Source: Chthoniobacterales bacterium
GTDB lineage: Bacteria; Verrucomicrobiota; Verrucomicrobiia; Chthoniobacterales; JACTMZ01
Direction of reading: 5' to 3'
DNA length: 33,199 nucleotides
Assembly (NCBI GenBank): GCA_018883245.1
Contig: VEQL01000030.1
Location: 1 to 33,199, forward strand
Shown: positions 29,924-33,199 of the stretch, in pieces
How positions within the stretch are numbered: position 1 is the stretch's first letter
Layout: each line of letters opens with the position of its first letter
Program-made: the position numbers and the translations under genes
The notes under the pieces: generated by a model
Database searches by the model: none
What the model saw: only the letters and a program-made list of their open reading frames with translations
What the model was told of the DNA's origin: nothing

Positions 29924-30760
29924 GTGATCGCGCACCGCAGCCCCGAGAACCAAGACCCGATCACTTGGGTCGGCCGCGTGCCGGTGTATGCCACCACCAT
30001 CATTGTGGCACTCTACGCCGCGAGTATGGTTGCCGTGGCTGTCGCCTTGGCCTCCGCGGGAAGCGCCCCGCTGGAGCGGTTCGGCTTCGATACGTGGGCC
30101 GTCCTGCACAAGTTCGAGATATGGCGATGCCTGACCTACGCTTTCGTCAATCCCCCGGATCCGTGGTTCATCATCTCGCTCGTCATGCTCTACATCTTCG
30201 GTCGCGACTTGGAGCAATACCTCGGCAGAAAAGGTTTCGTCCGCCTCTATCTGGGCTTCCTTCTTCTCGGACCGTCCATCCTTCTCGCCGCAACGGCGGC
30301 TACCGGACAAAACTTCCAGCTTCTGCAAGGCTTCGCCAACTTTGCCGTCTTCCTCTCCTTTGCTGCTCTTTACCCGGGTGCGCAGCTGATTTTCCAGATT
30401 ACCGCCAAGGCCTTCGCCTGGGTGCTGCTCGCCATTTCGGCCCTCCAACTCCTCGCATCACGGCAATGGACGGAACTGACCGTTCTTTTGGCGACGGCAT
30501 TCCTTGCGTGGTATGCCATCCGCCACGGCGCGGCCCTCAATCTCAATTTCATCTCCCGCCTGCGCCCCGTCTCCCATCGCACGTCCCACCCCAAGCTCAG
30601 GATTGTAAAAGATCCTGATCCAACGCCCGTGGACCCCCATCGCATCATCGATCCTCTTTTGGACAAGATCTCGCGCGACGGACTCGCCAGCCTGACCCGG
30701 CGGGAACGTGAGCAACTGGAGCGTGCGCGTGCAGTGCTGTTGCAAAAGGAGCAGCGCTGA
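29924..30760 (+). CDS. Rhomboid-like membrane protein, apparently lacking the catalytic serine
   Basis: A 278-residue membrane protein with the rhomboid layout: about six spans, the WRCLTYAFVNP loop region early in the fold (near residue 70) and LEQYLGRKGFVRLYLGFLLLG. The GxSG site that should hold the catalytic serine instead reads GFANFAVF, and no matching active-site His-containing span is obvious, so proteolysis is unlikely. The soluble C-terminus (IIDPLLDKISRDGLASLTRR) is the tail found in many bacterial rhomboids. The start is uncertain: GTG at 29924 is used here, with TTG at 29915 and 29888 as alternatives. It overlaps nothing; the next gene starts three bases after the stop. Confidence 0.75.
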   Translation: MIAHRSPENQDPITWVGRVPVYATTIIVALYAASMVAVAVALASAGSAPLERFGFDTWAVLHKFEIWRCLTYAFVNPPDPWFIISLVMLYIFGRDLEQYLGRKGFVRLYLGFLLLGPSILLAATAATGQNFQLLQGFANFAVFLSFAALYPGAQLIFQITAKAFAWVLLAISALQLLASRQWTELTVLLATAFLAWYAIRHGAALNLNFISRLRPVSHRTSHPKLRIVKDPDPTPVDPHRIIDPLLDKISRDGLASLTRREREQLERARAVLLQKEQR

Positions 30761-30763
30761 TTC

Positions 30764-31462
30764 ATGGAAGACCGCAAAACCAGCACGACAGGCACACGGG
30801 AACTCGAAGATCCGTGCTACGTCAATGCAATGTCGCATTTTTACCGCGGCGAACTCGGCCGCATCATGGTCTGGCGCCAGCGTCTGGACATCACGACCAA
30901 CTGGGCCATCACCAGCACCACGACCATCATCACGGTGGCATTCTCGTTCCGTGATATCCCGCACATCGTGTTTTTCTTCAACCTTGTGATCGTGCTGATG
31001 ATGCTCTGGATCGAGGCTCGGCGTTACCGCTTTTACGATGCCTTCCGGGGCAGGGTGCGGATGCTGGAATCGCATTTTCTCGTCGCCATCGTCTCGCGCA
31101 ATCCCGCCCTGCTCGGGGGCGATTGGCAGAGGCTGGTCTGCGAGGACCTGATCCTGCCGTCGTTCAAGATCAGCAAACTCGAGGCCGTAGGCCGGCGACT
31201 GAAGCGCAACTACATTTTCATCATCGCCGTCATTCTCGTCGCATGGATGACCAAGCTGTTCATGCACGCCAAGCCGCCGATCCATTCGTTGGGCGCTTTC
31301 TACCAAGCGTTGGGTGTCGGCGAGCTGCCGGGCTGGTTTGTCGGCGTGATTCTGGCCTTCACCATCGTCGGTTCGATCGCCCTCACGTGGTATGTCTCGT
31401 TCAACACGGCCGGCGAAGTCACGGACCTCCGCGGCAGCCACAAAGAGCAATGGCGCATTTAG
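30764..31462 (+). CDS. DUF2270 family membrane protein
   Basis: A 232-residue inner-membrane protein of the DUF2270 family. The core pattern MSHFYRGELGRIMVWRQRLD near residues 23-42 is typical, followed by a pair of membrane spans with WIEARRYRFYDAFRGR between the halves and two further spans near the C-terminus. Function is unknown. It starts three bases after the rhomboid-like gene and overlaps mazG by 13 bases, so these genes form one operon. I see no catalytic motif. Confidence 0.85.
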   Translation: MEDRKTSTTGTRELEDPCYVNAMSHFYRGELGRIMVWRQRLDITTNWAITSTTTIITVAFSFRDIPHIVFFFNLVIVLMMLWIEARRYRFYDAFRGRVRMLESHFLVAIVSRNPALLGGDWQRLVCEDLILPSFKISKLEAVGRRLKRNYIFIIAVILVAWMTKLFMHAKPPIHSLGAFYQALGVGELPGWFVGVILAFTIVGSIALTWYVSFNTAGEVTDLRGSHKEQWRI

Positions 31463-32244
31463 ACAGTCTGCCGGGAGAACCCCTCGCCCGTCTCCGCGCC
31501 ATTGTTGCCATCCTCCGCTCGCCGGAGGGATGCCCGTGGGACCGCGAACAGACCCACGAGAGCCTCCGCGCGGGACTGCTCGAGGAGGCGTGCGAGGCGA
31601 TCGATGCCATCACCCGTGCGGACGACGCCAATCTCCGCGAAGAACTCGGAGATCTGATGCTGCAGGTGGTATTCCATGCCGACCTTGCGACGGAGCGCGG
31701 GGCTTTCACATTGGAAGACGCCGCCGCCCACGCTTGCGAGAAACTCGTGCGGCGACACCCGCACGTTTTCGGGGGTGCCGACGCGAAAGATACGCACGCC
31801 GTCCTCCGCCAATGGGAGCAGATCAAGCGCGAAGAGAAAGGAGCTTCGGCTTCGGTTATGGACGGCATCCCGCGGGCTCTTCCCGCCCTCGTCCGTGCGG
31901 CGAATGTGCAAAAAAAAGCCTCGCGCGTCGGCTTCGACTGGCCGGACGCCTCGGGCGTGATCGACAAATTCCGCGAGGAGGTTGCCGAACTTTCCGCAGA
32001 ACTCGGCTCCGGCGACCCCGGCAAGCTGGAGCACGAGATTGGCGACATCCTTTTCACGGCTGTCAACATGGCCCGCAAGCTCGGCGTGGAACCGGAGCTT
32101 GCCCTCGAGAATGCCAACCAGCGCTTCATCGCGCGGTTCCGGCACATGGAAAAGGCAGCCGGCGAAACCGGCGGCAAGCTCGAGGATCTCTCGCCCGGTG
32201 AACTCGAACGCCTTTGGGAAAACGCGAAATCTCAGAAGCTGTAG
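31450..32244 (+). CDS. mazG: Nucleoside triphosphate pyrophosphohydrolase MazG
   Basis: A 264-residue all-helical NTP pyrophosphatase with the two tandem MazG domains of the long form. It converts NTPs and dNTPs to NMPs, helping to clear damaged nucleotides and to limit ppGpp in some bacteria. The first domain shows LLEEACEA at 44-51 with EELGDL at 64-69, the acidic magnesium site. The second shows EEVAELSAELG and EIGDILFTAVN. The ATG at 31450 gives the typical start and overlaps DUF2270 by 13 bases. Despite the name, no MazEF toxin is near. Confidence 0.93.
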   Translation: MAHLDSLPGEPLARLRAIVAILRSPEGCPWDREQTHESLRAGLLEEACEAIDAITRADDANLREELGDLMLQVVFHADLATERGAFTLEDAAAHACEKLVRRHPHVFGGADAKDTHAVLRQWEQIKREEKGASASVMDGIPRALPALVRAANVQKKASRVGFDWPDASGVIDKFREEVAELSAELGSGDPGKLEHEIGDILFTAVNMARKLGVEPELALENANQRFIARFRHMEKAAGETGGKLEDLSPGELERLWENAKSQKL

Positions 32245-32271
32245 CACCTCGGACTACCGGCTGCTGTTACC

Positions 32272-33021
32272 ATGACCCGCCGCCACCACGCCATCAACTT
32301 GGCCATTTCGATTGCGCTCGGAGCGACCCTCCTCTCCGCTGCCAGCTTCGCGGTGCTGCAGGCTGCCTCGTGGAACTGGTCCTCCGTATGGAAATACCGC
32401 GAAGTGTTCTGGAAAGGCTGGATCACGACCATCTGGATCTCCGCCGCGGCACTGGTGCTCAGCGTTTTGCTCGGGCTTTTCGCGGCACTCGGCCGCCGTA
32501 GTCCGTATCCCGCGCTTCGCTGGCTGTCCGCCGGCTACGTGGAACTCATCCGCGGAACGCCGCTTCTCGTGCAGCTGCTCATCCTTTTTTACGTCGTCGC
32601 CGACGCGGTCGGGCTGCAGAACCGCTACACCGCCGGCATTCTGATTTTGTCGATCTTCAGCGGCGCCTACATCGCGGAGATGATCCGTGCCGGCATCGAA
32701 AGCGTGGGCAAGTCCCAGCTGGAGTCCGCACGAGCCATCGGCCTGACGCGATGGCAAACCTACCGGCACGTCATTTTTCCGCAGGCCATCCGCCAAGTCA
32801 TTCCGCCGCTGGCCGGACAAGCTGCGTCGATCATCAAGGACTCGTCGCTCCTTTCCATTCTCGGCATCGAGGAGTTCACGCTCGCCGCGCAGCAGGTCAA
32901 TTCCGCCACTTACAGCACGCTCGAAAGCTACCTTCCTCTCGCCGCAGGCTACCTCGTGCTGACATTGCCGATCTCCATCTTCGCCCGCCGGCTCGAACGC
33001 AAATTCCGCTATGAAACTTGA
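32272..33021 (+). CDS. Amino-acid ABC transporter permease
   Basis: A 249-residue integral-membrane permease of the polar amino-acid uptake family (HisM/GlnP/GltK type). The EAA loop, which contacts the ATPase, is visible as GKSQLESARAIGLTRWQTY with FPQAIRQVIPP. Five or so spans are evident, including one near the N-terminus. Its binding protein and ATPase are not seen in the window; a partial gene begins at 33177 and could be the ATPase, though too little is visible. The substrate is not predictable. It follows mazG by 27 bases. Confidence 0.92.
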   Translation: MTRRHHAINLAISIALGATLLSAASFAVLQAASWNWSSVWKYREVFWKGWITTIWISAAALVLSVLLGLFAALGRRSPYPALRWLSAGYVELIRGTPLLVQLLILFYVVADAVGLQNRYTAGILILSIFSGAYIAEMIRAGIESVGKSQLESARAIGLTRWQTYRHVIFPQAIRQVIPPLAGQAASIIKDSSLLSILGIEEFTLAAQQVNSATYSTLESYLPLAAGYLVLTLPISIFARRLERKFRYET

Positions 33022-33024
33022 TGA

Positions 33025-33060
33025 ACAGTTGAGGGCTGAAAGATGAAAGTTGAGAGAAAC
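33025..33060 (+). repeat. D-family repeat, forward copy
   Basis: GTTGAGG GCTGAAA GATGAAA GTTGAGA, a 7-base period of the D family, four bases after the permease stop codon. An inverse copy lies at 33139-33173. Between them, 33061-33138 shows no gene. Confidence 0.7.
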
Positions 33061-33138
33061 AAAACCTCTCGTGCGAACCCTATCCGCCGAGGCTTGCTGC
33101 GCCGGCCCCCGTCCCGACGTTGTTTTCAGATCCCCGCT

Positions 33139-33173
33139 CCAACCCTCAACCCTCAACCCTCAACCCTCAACTA
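33139..33173 (-). repeat. D-family repeat, reverse copy (CTCAACC tandem)
   Basis: Four nearly perfect CTCAACC units in tandem, directly before a possible ATG at 33177. It has the same 7-base period as 21659-21696. Confidence 0.8.
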
Positions 33174-33176
33174 GCA

Positions 33177-33199
33177 ATGCAACTCGAGTTGCAGCAGCT
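33177..33199 (+). CDS. Start of a further gene (partial)
   Basis: An ATG at 33177 opens a reading frame of seven full codons (MQLELQQ) to the window edge. Its position next to a repeat leader and after the permease fits a downstream operon gene such as an ABC-transporter ATPase, but too little is visible to support any identity. Confidence 0.35.

Noticed and set aside
33139-33173. Tandem CTCAACC units as a CRISPR array
   Set aside because: The units are only 7 bases, contiguous and without spacers; no cas genes are in the window.

Overview
The window is about 33 kb of a GC-rich, Gram-negative-type bacterial chromosome. It has envelope polysaccharide genes, an O-antigen-polymerase-like protein, UppP and Hsp33, and its coding density is high: no stretch longer than about 300 bases lacks a gene. 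The mix fits a Verrucomicrobiota/PVC-like environmental bacterium: a GbsR-type regulator paired with a NusG paralogue, GxxExxY and four-helix-bundle genes, DUF3431 and DUF2270 proteins, a large pyruvate:ferredoxin oxidoreductase, and spacers full of short degenerate repeats. That placement is inferred from gene content, not from a marker gene.

Region 1 (1-13114, all minus strand, transcribed right to left) is one long polysaccharide/sugar-nucleotide cluster. It opens with a GbsR/MarR-type regulator and a specialised NusG paralogue, followed by a leader with a hairpin and an ops-like element. Next come a small membrane protein, two SDR sugar-nucleotide enzymes, a nucleotidyltransferase-PfkB kinase fusion (HldE-like, but with the domains in reverse order), a transketolase split into two genes, a SAM methyltransferase and a zinc-type alcohol dehydrogenase. 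Together they suggest an unusual sugar built by two-carbon transfer, activated as an NDP-sugar, then modified and methylated.

Co-oriented accessory modules interrupt this cluster: a RelE/ParE-type toxin-antitoxin (TA) pair with an orphan VapB, a VapBC pair, an AbiEii-like nucleotidyltransferase with a small partner, a GxxExxY (PD-(D/E)XK-like) gene and a four-helix-bundle (bIVP) gene. At two places a TA module sits directly downstream of an intact gene (dehydrogenase or methyltransferase), and a degraded copy of that gene's 3' part lies just beyond the toxin. Four families of 7-9-nt-period repeats, mostly in inverted pairs, occupy the spacers. One family brackets the GxxExxY gene and another brackets the bIVP gene.

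Region 2 (13239-19943) is mostly plus strand: an O-antigen-ligase/polymerase-like protein with a TPR-like C-terminal half, an overlapping membrane-anchored TPR protein, Hsp33 on the opposite strand, PII, UppP and a small conserved protein ending at a clear intrinsic terminator. Region 3 (20118-24582) has tRNA-Leu(GAG), fumarase, a peroxiredoxin, an orphan Phd antitoxin and a membrane hydrolase. The minus-strand group 23575-29085 holds an RlmI-type methyltransferase, pyruvate:ferredoxin oxidoreductase (nifJ) and a dihydroorotate-dehydrogenase-like protein. Region 4 (29212-33199, plus) carries DUF3431, an apparently inactive rhomboid, DUF2270, MazG and an amino-acid ABC permease, then another repeat-filled spacer.
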